64,000 nucleotides of DNA from Phoronis australis (GCA_002633005.1 NMRA01000103.1:222690-286689); one strand, 5' to 3'. Shown: positions 1-11,569, numbered from the stretch's first letter. Notes: generated by a model from the sequence alone, not told the origin. Program-made: numbers and translations.

Positions 1-25
1 TATGACAGTGTTCATCCGTTCTTAC

Positions 26-107
26 CAATATCCATCCCTTCGGAAGTGAGACCCATCACTGAAAATGCTGTGGCACCGGCCATAAAGCACAACAATAATG
101 TCTTCAT
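26..107 (-). CDS. First coding exon of a small secreted protein (partial gene)
   Basis: An ATG at 107-105 opens a 27-codon exon that reads MKTLLLCFMAGATAFSVMGL followed by a short polar tail, a textbook signal peptide with a hydrophobic core and small residues before the likely cleavage site. It ends in phase 1 at a strong donor (G then GTAAGA, donor GT at 25-24). A TATA box lies about 65-75 bp upstream of the ATG. The rest of the gene is beyond position 1, so the mature product is unknown. The same exon, promoter and splice phase occur in inverted orientation at 4397-4491, so this is one member of a divergently transcribed pair. Confidence 0.65.
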
Positions 108-172
108 CGCTTAGAGTTCGTTGAAATGGGAGCAGACTCATCAGCGCGCAAAGCACAGTTGATGAGGAACTG

Positions 173-181
173 TTTTATATA
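173..181 (-). promoter_or_regulatory. TATA box of the left divergent gene
   Basis: TATATAAAA on the minus strand, about 65-75 bp upstream of the signal-peptide ATG. It is conserved with its flanks (AGTATATAAAACAGTTCCTC) in the inverted copy at 4337. An inverted CCAAT element (ATTGGCTGG, near 240-250) lies further upstream and is also conserved in both arms. Confidence 0.75.
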
Positions 182-1289
182 CTGTTTGAAAGTGGTTTCG
201 TCACGCAACACGCGCCAGCAAAGGTCAGCTCTGACAAGACCAGCCAATCACGGCGCAGGAATTAGTATGAGAAACAACTGTCCGCCTTCTTTGTTCCACA
301 CATACAGTTTTGGAACAGAACGAATAGGAAGCGTATAGATTAATCAAATATTATGTTGACTTGTTTTGTACTCGTTCGACTTGCTAAGTGCAGGCTACAA
401 TGTTTAAAGGTACTTATTAAAACAACCGAGGTAATTTATTAGGAAAATTTGTTCATACTTCGTGACGATTGTGATCAGGTAAAATTTTCAGTCACTACGA
501 ACTGTTTGATGAGGGTAGAAACGTCTGCGTGATCAACTAAAAACTGCTTGTAGTAAGCAAAGTTATCATCTGATAACTAAGGGATTATTTTTTCTAAACA
601 ACAAGGTCGCATTGTTCTCGAAATTTTATGCCATTTTTTATCAAATTTATTGGCAAATTACTCAAAAATTGTAAAACTCTTTACGTTTAAATAGTATAAT
701 TATGAAACTCTAGGGTGAAATGGCAAAGTTAAGGTATTCATAAAACCTTTTCATCAACCTCCTGCACACCAGGGTCTATGGATTACTAATAAACTATTAT
801 AAACTAGAATATGGGTGTCAGATTGAGACCAACGTCGGGTTAGATTTTGAAACATTTTTCATCTTCTCACCCGATCTCTCCCTTTGCAAGTGGAGTTGTA
901 ACGTTTTCTCTCAAAATCCGCAAACAAAGATTCTGCGTCAAGTTCTGTCCCACACTAGTGTATTAGATATTTCAAGCAAATCTGAGTTCATCCAAGGCAA
1001 ACTTGATAACTAGGAACATACGGTAGGCGAGAATTACCAGTTGCGTAGAGACTATTATCTAAATGTATGTCGTAAAACCTTTGATTCCCGCTAGGGAGCG
1101 TATTCCTGCTGATCAATTGTTTAACGAAATGTAAGTGCACCGTCCCCATCTGATATGTGTGTCATTCCATTAAACTATAGAAGGTAGGGGTGAGTGATGG
1201 GAATCGTCTTTGGCAAAATGACGCCAGGTTTGTAGCCGTATACATACAACATGAGCAGCGATATACGTGGAATCGTTACCCACTAATAC

Positions 1290-3165
1290 CATACTCATTT
1301 TCAATACTTTATTTCTGCGGCATTGGTACCATATTTTGATAATGTTAAATGTACACTGTTGTGCGACATTGAACGTTTGTTGCTCGTAACGCTTAGGATA
1401 AAGCTTTAAATCCGTGGAGGACTTCAAAGACATCTGTTAAATAAAATAGAACAATGTATCCTTAGCATACAAGTGTTGGCATTTACTTCCTCATCTTAAT
1501 GTCATAAAAATGACTGTTTTTATGTAGACAAGTTTATGTAAGTTTGCAATAAAAGTTAACTTTAATCGGGTGAGTGTGTTTGTGACTGAGTGTACATGTA
1601 TGAAAGACTAGTCATTCTCTTTCAACTATCATCTTTTATAATAATCTCATGTCAGTTGTACGCATAAGTTCTATGGTTCCATTTTTCAAATTCTTTATTT
1701 GTTCTGTACTATACATTGTTTATTATAAGGATATTCAGCGGGGACCACCCAACTCCATCAATATTTCTTAGAATAGCTGTAACAATTCACGAGGGCTCTA
1801 GATCAGGGAGTAAAGAGTGAGAACCTGCAAAAATATATTTATACCACATATTGAAGAGAAGCATTGCAATGAATCGGTCTACCTTTCTCGATTGCCCTCG
1901 GCTTTGTAACTACTTTCTATGTCAGAGGCCAGGGTTCGGGGGTCGTGACCTTTTAAGAAAAGCCGAACTGTTTTTGTCAAATAAGGCTTTTACTCAAAAC
2001 CAATTGAAAATTTAAACAAAATAGAAATAAAATGAATCTATAAATTGAGGTTTAGCAACTATTATTGCTTACTACACATTTTATCACGCTAAGCTTCGAC
2101 CGGGAAAATATCGTCTGCTAAAGTAGGTTACCACTGGTAACTGACTATAATACTCATGTCAAAGGATCCCGACGACACGATACCTGCATTTAAATTGGAG
2201 ATCGGTGATTTACAAGTGAGAGAACATAAGAGAAAATTTTCACTGAATTAAAATATCGTTTTTATGGAAATTATGCGTCTCATTTTTCACATCGTATGAA
2301 TGTCGGTACAATGCCCTTTGTTGCGAATGTTGCGCGTGATCATTTAAGTATTCTGTTTTCACGACAGTGAAGTCTAAACAGCATAGATCTAGGTTCTTTT
2401 GTCTGTATCTCACGGAAAAAACTTCGAAATTATCTCCGAACAGACCCCAAACTCCTGCTACGGACCTTATTGGCCTGCCGAACTTTGTAGGCTACGGTGT
2501 GTCCAAATACCAATAAATCCGTAAGAGCGAAATAAAACAACACGTTTTTATAAAATCTCGGTGTATTTTTAAGGGTTTTAGATCGAAGTTTGGTGATTTA
2601 TTTGTGTTAAACGATTACTTCAAGCGATACGCTGACACCAGTAACCCATGTTGTGAACTGCTGAACAGACTGCGTGTGAAACCGATGACGTCATTGGATA
2701 ATTTCAACACCTCCGTCTGCCGTCAGGTGTCAGGTAACGCAACCGTACGTGTCCTTATGGAGTAGAACTACTCGATCTAAATTGATACAAATTAAGTTGT
2801 TTTTTAGGTGGCATGCTCCTTTAATAATATTATGATTTCTGCGTAAATAAATGTATTCATTGAAGAAAAACTATGTATCATTTCCTGATGAAGAAATGGT
2901 TGTACTTTTCCCCAACGCAGTATCCGCGCTCTGTCGAATGATGCAGTATGTGAATGCCTGTTTTTAAATGTGACAGTTTGATTATTAATCTCTGTCATGA
3001 GAACCAGAGTTTATTTCACTCATGCCAGTGCACGATTCACATGACAAGAATTGTTTGTCTGGCGTGTGATTTGGACAAGTATGACGTGTCAATGAATCAT
3101 GCATGCGTTTTGAAAGATGTGACAAGCACCGTGCTGTTGATAAGATCTACAATTATGTGAATAAC
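1290..3165. other. Spacer of the inverted duplication, no gene recognised
   Basis: AT-rich DNA between the two arms. It holds only short ORFs on both strands without splice context or recognisable protein similarity. As both flanking promoters point outward, this is the shared upstream region of the divergent pair. Confidence 0.5.
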
Positions 3166-4336
3166 GATTCCATATGTATAGCTACTAATGTTGAATCTTT
3201 TTTAGGCAGTAACACATAGTAAAAAACAAATTTGATATCAGATGACAGTTTTTCTTTTTCCTTGTCCGTAGACGGCTACTCACCTGACGACATTTTGCCA
3301 AGGGTGATTCACTTCACTTGCCTTTACTGCCATAGTTTATCAGAATGTCATACAGGTCCTATGTGTGTGGTGCACCTACATCATGTAAAGAAATTGGTTA
3401 GCTGGAATACGATTCCTAGCGGGAATCAGGGTTTTGCGACATTGATAGTCCTTACCCAACTGGTAATTCTCGCCTACTGTATGTTAAGTACCTAATTTAC
3501 TTTCGTTGTCTTGGAGGAACTCAGGCTTGCTTGTGCTATTGGATACACTTAAGTGTGAGAGAAAACTTGACGAGGAATCTTTGTCCCGTCGGCAGTGAAA
3601 CATTTTTTGCACTTAAAATGTAAGGATTTAGAGGGAAAACGTTTCCTTTTCATTTGGAAAGGGAGAGACGGGTGAGAAGAGGATGGTTGTTTCAAAATCT
3701 AACTTGACGTTGGTCGCAATCTGATTCACATCTTCTAGTTTATTATTAGTCAATAGGCCCTGGTGTGCTGGAGGTTGAAGAAAAGGTTTTCTGAATACGT
3801 TAATTTTGCAATTTCACCCTAGCTTTCAATAATTGTACTGCTTAAACGTAGAGTTGTACATTTTTGACTAATTTACCGATAAATTTGATAAACAATCACA
3901 TGGCTTTTTTGTTTACAAATATAATCCCTGGGTAGTCAAGTGAAATTTTCTTTTCAGTACGAAGTGTTTGTAGTTGAACCAGACGTTTCTAGCCTCACAA
4001 AACAGATCGTAGTGAGGGAAAATTTTACAGGATAACCATGGTCACGAACTGTGAACAACTTATTAGGTAATATTATCTCGGTTGTTTTAACAGGTATTTT
4101 AAACTTTCTTACTCGCACTAAACACATGGAACGAGTACAAAATAAGTCAACATACTATTTGATTAATCTTTACGCTTTCTATTGGTTCTGTACCCATCTG
4201 TGTGGAGCAAAGAATGCGGACTGTAGTTTCTCATTCTAGTTCCTGCGCCTTGATTGGCTGGACTTGTTAGCTTGATTGACATGTCAGAGCTGCCCTTTGT
4301 TGGCGTGTTTTACGTGACGAAACCACCTTCAAAAAG

Positions 4337-4345
4337 TATATAAAA
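4337..4345 (+). promoter_or_regulatory. TATA box of the right divergent gene
   Basis: TATATAAAA, matching the left-arm promoter in sequence and in position relative to the first exon. The predicted start of transcription is about 30 bp downstream, near 4368. Confidence 0.7.
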
Positions 4346-4396
4346 CAGTTCCTCGCCAACTCTACTTTGCGCGCAACTGAGTCTGTTCAAATTTAA

Positions 4397-4491
4397 TCGA
4401 TCCGTAAAAGAAAAAACATCATTACTGTCCGTTTTGGTCGGTGCCGCATCCTTAGCAGTGTCGGGTCTCGCTACCAATGTGGTGAACAAAG
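4397..4491 (+). pseudogene. Diverged copy of the signal-peptide exon lacking its ATG
   Basis: The sequence aligns with the left first exon (26-107) and still encodes a hydrophobic run, KTSLLSVLVGAASLAVSGLA. It ends in the same phase 1 at a donor (AAAG then GTTAGT, donor GT at 4492). The region aligning with the left ATG (GCGATGAAGACA) reads as an A-rich AAAAGAAAAAACA with no ATG, and there is none in frame back to the TATA box. Either this copy is inactive or it uses an unrecognised start. The frame after the missing ATG is open, which suggests a recent loss or an assembly or allele error. Confidence 0.45.
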
Positions 4492-5580
4492 GTTAGTACA
4501 AATTAAGACTGGCACGAGAGGCCAATTTTGGGAGATTGACGTATTCGAATATTGCATGCTAATGTGTATAACCACACGGTACACCGTTCGATGTAAAACG
4601 TTCGTGTCAAAAAGTTTGTTATTTCCCTAGTTCATGAAGCGTCAGCTCAAACTGCGACCTAAAACTCTGATATTGGTCAGAAAAGCCATAATCATCAGTT
4701 CGTAAAATTTTCAGTTGTTCGGAAGCCTACCCTTGCATTATACTGTGCACTGAAACTCTATTAATTGGAGGACAGTCATCAGATAATGTCAAATAACTCG
4801 AGAATGGTAAGTCTTAGAGAAATGCTAATGACATCTCATATAATCTATAAAATATGATATCCAAAGGATCAAAATCAGAGAAATCTTCCAGAGACAGTCG
4901 AGCTATAGCTCGACAAACAAAACAGTGAAAAATGACCGCCTCATCGCCACCTTGCGGCCAATTTCAACGAAGGTTAGCAACGTTCACGCTACTTACATGT
5001 ACAGTGTACAAGAAATTTCATATTACCAAGTAAGGTTAAAATGGAATTGACATAGTGACAAGTATCCCAGCTGTGACATGCAGTGTTGCCGCGTCGTTAT
5101 TCCCATGAGCATCTTTGCGAAAACTCAGTCGAAACTTAATCTGATGCGCCAGTATGCAAACCACTTGAATAAAAATGAGGCCGTGAAAAAGAAATCATAA
5201 CGGATTAAGACTGGTAAGCCTAAAGACGCATCAACACGGCAATACAAAACTATTTCTTTAAAGATTCCCAAAGAAGTCCAAAGGTTCATATGCAAACGTA
5301 AAAATTGCCAACAGGAGGCAAAACGTAGACAAAATGGGTTCATTTATAGGCAAATTAACGTATATGTATAGGTATGGAAAAATACCTGGGCTTATATGCA
5401 AAACGTGGACGCATGCGCCAACATGAATCACTTGCGTAAGAAAGCCGCGAAATAGGCTGTATTTCGAATATAGACCCATGGGCTTTAAGACGCGGCAATA
5501 CAGTACAGAATGAAATGTCAGGACTGGTTAATATGATTGGTGATCTTGTAGTCTCTAACATGTGACACATTTAGCAACGT
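4492..5580. other. Probable intron or non-coding DNA with a degenerate tandem duplication
   Basis: No convincing exon seen. Segments 5139-5250 and 5410-5515 resemble each other (both contain ATGCGCCA, a CACTTG block, a GCCG-GAAAT block and GACGC-CGGCAATACA), an old direct duplication with a period near 265 bp. Confidence 0.4.
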
Positions 5581-5581
5581 A

Positions 5582-6591
5582 CAGTACAGCCACTGAATTT
5601 TTTGACTTCGTGCGGCCTACCTCACGCCTGGCCAGACCGGAGCGCAACCGGAACGCAGGGGTGACAGAAATCAGTCACGGTCGCCTCACGCCTACTCTCC
5701 GGGTAGTCATCATGCTTACCTCCGATTTAGTTAACGCCTTCGTCAGGCCTCGTTTACGGTTACCTCACGCTTTCTTCACGCCTTTGGTAGCTGTCGTAAC
5801 CCTGGTCGGGCTCCGGGCTAACCAGTAAAAATACATGTAACGTCTTGATTGCCTGTCTTTTCGGTCAAGTTGCAAAAACATTATAGTATGTTAGAGAATA
5901 TCTTTGCAAGCAGTCATCTATCACACTTGGGTTCCGACTAACTTTGTAATTCCACGTGTTGTTCATACAAACGTCCTCCTTCAGCTCGTCTTGTGTTACA
6001 CTTACATGTACATGTTCAATTTACGACTGAAGAGCCAGTCCCATCAACGACAAACATGTACAGTAACCACGGTTAGTAAATAGGAATGAACGCAACGTTG
6101 TGTCCAGAGTCATCTTTACATGCCTGTAGAATCCTTGAAACTTGTCACAGGTGGATATAGTTATTCGCCATGAAAATAGCCTACGCATCTTGTGAAGTAT
6201 TGTGTCACTCTGTAAATTTTTGTATCGTACTGGCGTACAGAAAATTTCAATAGGCCGCCCTTCTGACATACCCATCTCTTACTGCAAGCAAATGTTTTGA
6301 CTCAGAAGTCCTCAATCCGTAGTGCAGTTCAGTTATTTGTAGCCCACTCCCCGTAGTACATGCGTTTCAACTGAGTACACGGTATCCCCGGGATAATTCT
6401 TCACTAAAATAATAATAGCGGTCATCTGTTTGACTTGTCAAATGCTTGGGCGCGATAGGTTTTCTCCGCATGATACCGGAACTTGGGATTAATGTGCTCA
6501 GAATAGCTTCCTTCATATCTTGAAGGCAACTGAATAATTCCGCCTTGTACACGCGTGTTAAGATTCTTTATTAGTTTATATAAAAACAAAT

Positions 6592-6629
<38 letters not shown>

Positions 6630-7042
6630 CATATAATAACATATGAGTGAAAAGTAAAGTCCACAGGTCTGTTTCCTGAAGTGACTTAAGATTTTAGACG
6701 TAAATTTTGGTCTTTTACTGCACGTGACGACTTCAAAAAAATTAAACCTCACATGAGCAAAAGTCTATGAAAATACACACATCACTGCTAGTTACTGATA
6801 TAATTTAAATAAATTACTTTTTCATCTGCGATGCAGGTAAACTCACGCCTAGCTGGCTCACGGCTGGCTCGCGCTTCGTTCCGCCTAACTCACGGTAAGC
6901 TCCGGATACAGTCACGATTAGGCTCACGCCAGCTGTCACGGTTGATTCACGCCGCACTCTCCGGTCTGTCTCCGGTTACAGTCACGGGTGGCTAGAACCG
7001 GAGAGACACCGGAGAGAGTCTAATAATTCAGTGGCTGTACTG
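5582..7042. mobile_element. Non-autonomous DNA transposon with 18-bp TIRs and TA target duplication
   Basis: The ends are perfect inverted repeats: CAGTACAGCCACTGAATT at 5582-5599 and its complement at 7025-7042. Both are flanked by TA (5580-5581 and 7043-7044), as expected for Tc1/mariner-type or other TA-targeting elements. Both subterminal regions (about 5610-5825 and 6830-7015) are unusually GC-rich and full of short motifs (CACGCCT, CTCCGG, CACGGT). The middle is AT-rich and includes an AT microsatellite. No transposase ORF is present; open frames in the GC-rich part are a by-product of the motif repetition. Confidence 0.75.
6587..6640. repeat. (TA)n microsatellite
   Basis: An almost uninterrupted run of alternating T and A inside the 5582-7042 element. 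Confidence 0.85.
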
Positions 7043-7044
7043 TA

Positions 7045-8811
7045 GAACAATTATTAAGATAGGTAGACGAATTTGACGAATTTTATGAAGCCTTGACTAG
7101 TTTTGGTCATTGGCCTAACATTCAAGCAATCACGATATCAGCTGCAATTAAAGGTACTTCACAATAACTATCGCTGACAAAGTGCAGACGCTTCTAGTAG
7201 TTTGATGAGAAATAATCCGGAGTTGGACAGACTGATCTAGCGACAGCGATACATTGCAAATGTCACTTTTTGAGTTGCATACAAAAGTAATTGCGAAATA
7301 TTGAATTAATGTCAAATTTTCAGCCAAAATTTGCTTCAGAATTGCATTTGAATCCGCAGTTTTTAAATGGGGATTAAATAGTGGTCTGGGTTTGAAATCG
7401 GTTCCTGTGTTACAGTCCCTACAGTGGACCCAAGCCCATAAGGATCACTTTGGTCATTCAGCTGAATCTCACTTGACATTTCACTTCGACTACGTGCCGT
7501 TGCTATTCTCACCGACTGTTCACAATTCGTGGCACTTCGAATTTCAATTAGTAAAAAACTCACCACGCTCGCTATGACCCCAGTTCGACAATGATCTTCC
7601 TTTTAGAAATGGCAGTGGTCGAATAGACACACCAAGCTCTTGAATCCATTTTTGGCAGTTCGAAATACTGACACTTGAAGCAATCTTCAGTAATTTGAGA
7701 CAGTGCCTGTAGTGTCTTAGACCACTATTTTCTATAAGCAATCGGAAAAACACATTTAGCGACAGCAACGTCCGCAGTGGGCATCACCGGAATAGGCATT
7801 GGTCACTTGGTAATGAAACAGAGCTTAAATCAAACATTTTCCGATTGAGAACCAATGAAACGCTTTCAACAGGGTGACGATCATGTCCAGATAACGCTTT
7901 GTTAAAATGAATTTTCTGTAATACTCTCATCACATCCATAGCCTAATACAGGTTAATTTGCAAACACGTCATCGAGGGACCCTTAGTCTCAATTGTCGGT
8001 CCACTTGTAATTGGTAAGACCAGGCATCACAGTCAAAATTGTAATAGGGAACTTTTCAAAATGACTTTGAGGCTATTATCGAAGACAAGTTGACCCCTAC
8101 ATAAAGGAAACAGTTAACGAGGTATGTAGGACTTTATCTATAGATTTTAGTTGCCTAAAAGTATGTGTTGTAGAGCGTCGATAGAATTTATTTTGTGAGG
8201 AATGAGGAATGTAATGAACACAATTGCCACCAAGCTGATTTGGCTGCTCTGTTGAATGAAAAAAGCAATTTTTTATGTGTGACAAACTTTTAATGCCAAA
8301 TGGTGACTAGCGTTTGCTTTCAACCCCTGTCGCTTGGTGTCTGAGAAACCGAGTGCGAATTGATGTGGTCTTCAAACAGATCGAAATTGCCATAAATGTA
8401 GCTGGTAAGGACGGACTATGACCACATTTTAGAATCTAGAGAGAACGAGCATTCTCGAAGTGCGATTTTGGGGAGCAAACTATCAAATTTGGTGTTTTTT
8501 GTCCTATTTTTGTGTGCCGGGACTTTTTCCGATGTGAATTAATCGATTGAAAATCTGCCGCTTTATTATGTTATCATAAATAATGCTTTGAAGTTGGTAA
8601 TTCTAAAAAAAATTTTTCACTCTTGGTAAGGATATGAGGTAAAGATTCGTCTCTACTTGAGTGTGTGTCGGCAGCCAAAACCTGTAATAACTGTAGTGTG
8701 CCTCCTTGTTCACTGTTGTGTGGGTCACGTGGCCATGTTTTAGTGAATTTTAGCAACAAAAGAAAGATATATTGATGGAAAAACGACCTTTTCTTAAGCG
8801 TCATCTTCCAG
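7045..8811. other. Non-coding stretch, no gene recognised
   Basis: Short ORFs occur on both strands but none shows splice sites, a signal peptide or family motifs. If the right divergent gene is real, this is part of its first intron. Confidence 0.35.
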
Positions 8812-8939
8812 ATTGCCGGGACGACCCAACCGCAAGATTTGAAACGACTTTCAGCAGCAACGTAAACTGCGCAGACTACTTAACAGAATTATCTCCAACC
8901 GTCTGCATATACATGTACGAATCAATCCAAAAGCAGTGA
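8812..8939 (+). CDS. Possible last exon of the right divergent gene, Cys-containing
   Basis: A pyrimidine-rich acceptor (TCATCTTCCAG, AG at 8810-8811) is followed by 41 codons and a TGA. Joined to the phase-1 donor at 4491, the frame continues and the split codon becomes GAT (Asp). The peptide begins DCRDDPTARFETTFSS and contains three cysteines, in CRDDP, VNCADYL and TVC. The CxDDP start and spaced cysteines loosely recall short ShKT-type extracellular domains, but cysteines expected of that fold are missing, so no family is claimed. A donor-like GTAAAC inside (after 8861) could shorten it. The same frame also has an ATG upstream near 8775. Support is phase, frame and cysteine content only. 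Confidence 0.35.
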
Positions 8940-10110
8940 TGTTCTTCGTGTGCAGCAAAAGGATACTTTTAACGTGGAGTACTTTGACTTGGAAGTTTCG
9001 AAAACCTGACTATTTTAGAAAAAAATCAGGAAAAATGCTTAAAATTTTCATTCAATAACTAAGACTTCCAGGTTTATCTTAAATTCAAAGAGTTTTTTGA
9101 TGTTAGTAACAGTTTTGTATTTCTAAAAACGAAAATTGGCTTTGGAAGATCTCTGGTGATTGTTTCTTGTTTGTTTCAGTTGGACGCCTTCTATGGAATT
9201 GAAACGTAAGAAATCATCATTGAAGATTCATGACACCGGGCTCATCTTGGAATTCTCTGGAAACCAAGGAGACGGTACAAGCACCCAGTTCATGAGAAGT
9301 AGCTCAAGTGGGGATGCTGGTTGAATTGTGTGAATTCGACTCATTGCCACTGGAACACAACAATGCATGTAAACTTTCTCGTTGGATTTGGTGAATACCC
9401 TACTAGGCCAACTTTGTAGTTTGGTTTAATTTGAAGTTATCAAATGATAGTATTGTTTTGCTAGTAATAGTCAGTTGATTTGAGATCCTGATAGTATGAT
9501 TGTTATTCTAACAACCTATAGTGGAAGTACATGTAATTGGTTATCATTTCAGGAAATTTACAAACTGAACGACCATGCATGTATTATAAAGGTGTAATAC
9601 TTGATTTTGAACTGTAGAGACACAGAACTTTTTATTACGCCCAGTGGTGAAATTCAGTATGCCTACATCACTGTTAACAACTGATGAACAGTCCTGAGGT
9701 CCTAAGTCAAATGGTATACCCGCCCTGTTGCCGTTGTTGGATTCTAGGCTAGCCAAGAGCTATTCAGTACACTTACTAGTAGTGGCTCATGTTACATGTA
9801 CATGTATGTTAATTCCGAGATGATGTGCATCTAGCGGCCACGTGGTGCAATCGGAAAATGCAATATCTCATCGATTTTCACTTTTGAATAAGCATTATTG
9901 TTGTTATGCGTCTTCTTTTTAATTCAATACACGTAGTGTTTTTCATATGCATGTAGTGATGAATGCTGTACTCTTAGCATTCTAAATTCCAATTTTAACT
10001 GAAAACCTGTATTTCTTTTCACTGACTTAGGTATCAGTGAATTATGCATTTCATATTATACCACAATATTAGCCTCGAATGGCACATACAACCGTGTAAT
10101 AACCCATAAA
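8940..10110. other. Mostly non-coding; one weak exon-like ORF
   Basis: A strong acceptor-like sequence (TTGTTTGTTTCAG, ending near 9179) opens a 48-codon plus-strand frame ending in TGA near 9325. It has no recognisable motif and no clear partner exon. The rest is AT-rich with short ORFs. Confidence 0.25.
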
Positions 10111-10132
10111 GTTATCTCACTAGTGAGATAAC
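10111..10132. repeat. 22-bp perfect palindrome
   Basis: GTTATCTCACT and its exact complement abut with no loop. It sits immediately before a tRNA-like SINE sequence and could be an insertion-site remnant or a protein-binding site. Confidence 0.8.
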
Positions 10133-10134
10133 AT

Positions 10135-10235
10135 TTTGGCGGGAAACCGAGGCCGGATTCGAACCCGGGCCTCAACATTTGCGAGTCGCAGACGCAAAAG
10201 GTACCCGCTCATCCAAAACCTTTACGGCAAACAGA
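10135..10235 (-). mobile_element. tRNA-derived SINE-like sequence
   Basis: On the minus strand there is an A-box-like TGGATGAGCGGGTACC (near 10215-10200), a stem TTTGCG/CGCAAA in the anticodon-arm position, and a canonical B box GGTTCGAATCC (10165-10155) within a T-arm-like stem. The acceptor-stem halves do not pair, so it is not a functional tRNA gene but fits the head of a tRNA-derived SINE. Confidence 0.5.
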
Positions 10236-10345
10236 TGGCGCTTCTCATCAATCACGTGTCATTTTATCGCTCAAATAAGACTGCCTGCCAGAGAATCTTA
10301 ACCAAGCACCTTGACCTACATTCTGCTGCTGCTGACTGTAGCCAC

Positions 10346-10968
10346 NNNNNNNNNNNNNNNNNNNNNNNNNNNNNNNNNNNNNNNNNNNNNNNNNNNNNNN
10401 NNNNNNNNNNNNNNNNNNNNNNNNNNNNNNNNNNNNNNNNNNNNNNNNNNNNNNNNNNNNNNNNNNNNNNNNNNNNNNNNNNNNNNNNNNNNNNNNNNNN
10501 NNNNNNNNNNNNNNNNNNNNNNNNNNNNNNNNNNNNNNNNNNNNNNNNNNNNNNNNNNNNNNNNNNNNNNNNNNNNNNNNNNNNNNNNNNNNNNNNNNNN
10601 NNNNNNNNNNNNNNNNNNNNNNNNNNNNNNNNNNNNNNNNNNNNNNNNNNNNNNNNNNNNNNNNNNNNNNNNNNNNNNNNNNNNNNNNNNNNNNNNNNNN
10701 NNNNNNNNNNNNNNNNNNNNNNNNNNNNNNNNNNNNNNNNNNNNNNNNNNNNNNNNNNNNNNNNNNNNNNNNNNNNNNNNNNNNNNNNNNNNNNNNNNNN
10801 NNNNNNNNNNNNNNNNNNNNNNNNNNNNNNNNNNNNNNNNNNNNNNNNNNNNNNNNNNNNNNNNNNNNNNNNNNNNNNNNNNNNNNNNNNNNNNNNNNNN
10901 NNNNNNNNNNNNNNNNNNNNNNNNNNNNNNNNNNNNNNNNNNNNNNNNNNNNNNNNNNNNNNNNNNNN
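10346..10968. other. Assembly gap (623 N)
   Basis: A run of N directly before the tandem array. Sequence on its right edge is already array unit, so the gap probably hides more, or collapsed, repeat copies. Confidence 1.
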
Positions 10969-11152
10969 TTGTCATGTGTCGTACATATTTTGTGATTTGT
11001 TGCCTTGTATCGTCTTTCGTGTACATTAATTGCATTGTTGTGAAGTTTATTAAGTGATGTTTATTAATTAATTGATGTATGTTGTGGATGGTGTATACTT
11101 GTTGAATTGCTATTGTGTAACATGTTCATTAATTGATCTCTTCCTCCTAAAG

Positions 11153-11194
11153 ATTAAGAAGACGACAGACGGCGGCCGCCAAGACATCAAACAG
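11153..11194 (+). CDS. Candidate micro-exon, copy 1
   Basis: 42 nt between CCTCCTAAAG and CAG then GTCAAG. In the first frame it codes for IKKTTDGGRQDIKQ; a second frame is also open. The core contains GGCGGCCGCC. Confidence 0.4.
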
Positions 11195-11527
11195 GTCAAG
11201 TATTCAATTATTTAAATTGTCAGTATCATCATGTATAATACTTGTCACGCATATTATTGTTAACTGTGTAATTTATGTATAATAATTGACCTGCTTCCAT
11301 TTTTATTGTGTGTCGTGTGTATTAATTGTCAAGTTATTATGTTTGTGTCGTGCATATTATTTGATTTCTTACCATGCATTGTGTGACGTGTAAATTAATT
11401 GCAATTTTATCAATGGTATTATGTGATGTATATTTCTTGACTTTGTATCATGTATGTTGTTGGTGTTGTATATTTCTTGATTTGCTACTGTGTAATCTGT
11501 ACATTAAATGACCTATTCCTCCTAAAG

Positions 11528-11569
11528 ATTAAGAAGACGACAGACGGCGGCCGCCAGGACATCACAGAG
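11528..11569 (+). CDS. Candidate micro-exon, copy 2
   Basis: 42 nt, IKKTTDGGRQDITE in the first frame; acceptor and donor-like flanks as in copy 1. Confidence 0.4.

Larger units (their letters stand above)
1..1290. repeat. Left arm of large inverted duplication
   Basis: Read on the minus strand, this arm aligns with the plus strand of 3165-4500 through the first exon, core promoter and about 1.1 kb of upstream DNA. Matching landmarks are the TATA box, the stretch around the CCAAT-type box (ATTGGCTGG on the gene strand), and the segments near 1020-1110, 1160-1250 and 1255-1275. Identity is high near the promoter and fades toward the centre. The arms are separated by about 1.9 kb of unrelated spacer. 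Confidence 0.85.
3165..4500. repeat. Right arm of large inverted duplication
   Basis: Inverted copy of 1-1290. It carries the same order of elements on the plus strand: upstream region, CCAAT-type box near 4250, TATA box at 4337-4345, exon-1 homologous sequence and a splice donor at 4492. Confidence 0.85.

Noticed and set aside
5562-5828. 88-codon plus-strand ORF
   Set aside because: Generated by the CACGCCT/CCGG motif repeats of the 5582-7042 transposon.
9180-9326. 48-codon frame after a strong acceptor-like tract
   Set aside because: No donor, partner exon or motif; kept only as a remark.
10136-11057. Three ORFs of 239-297 codons
   Set aside because: Most of their length is the N gap.
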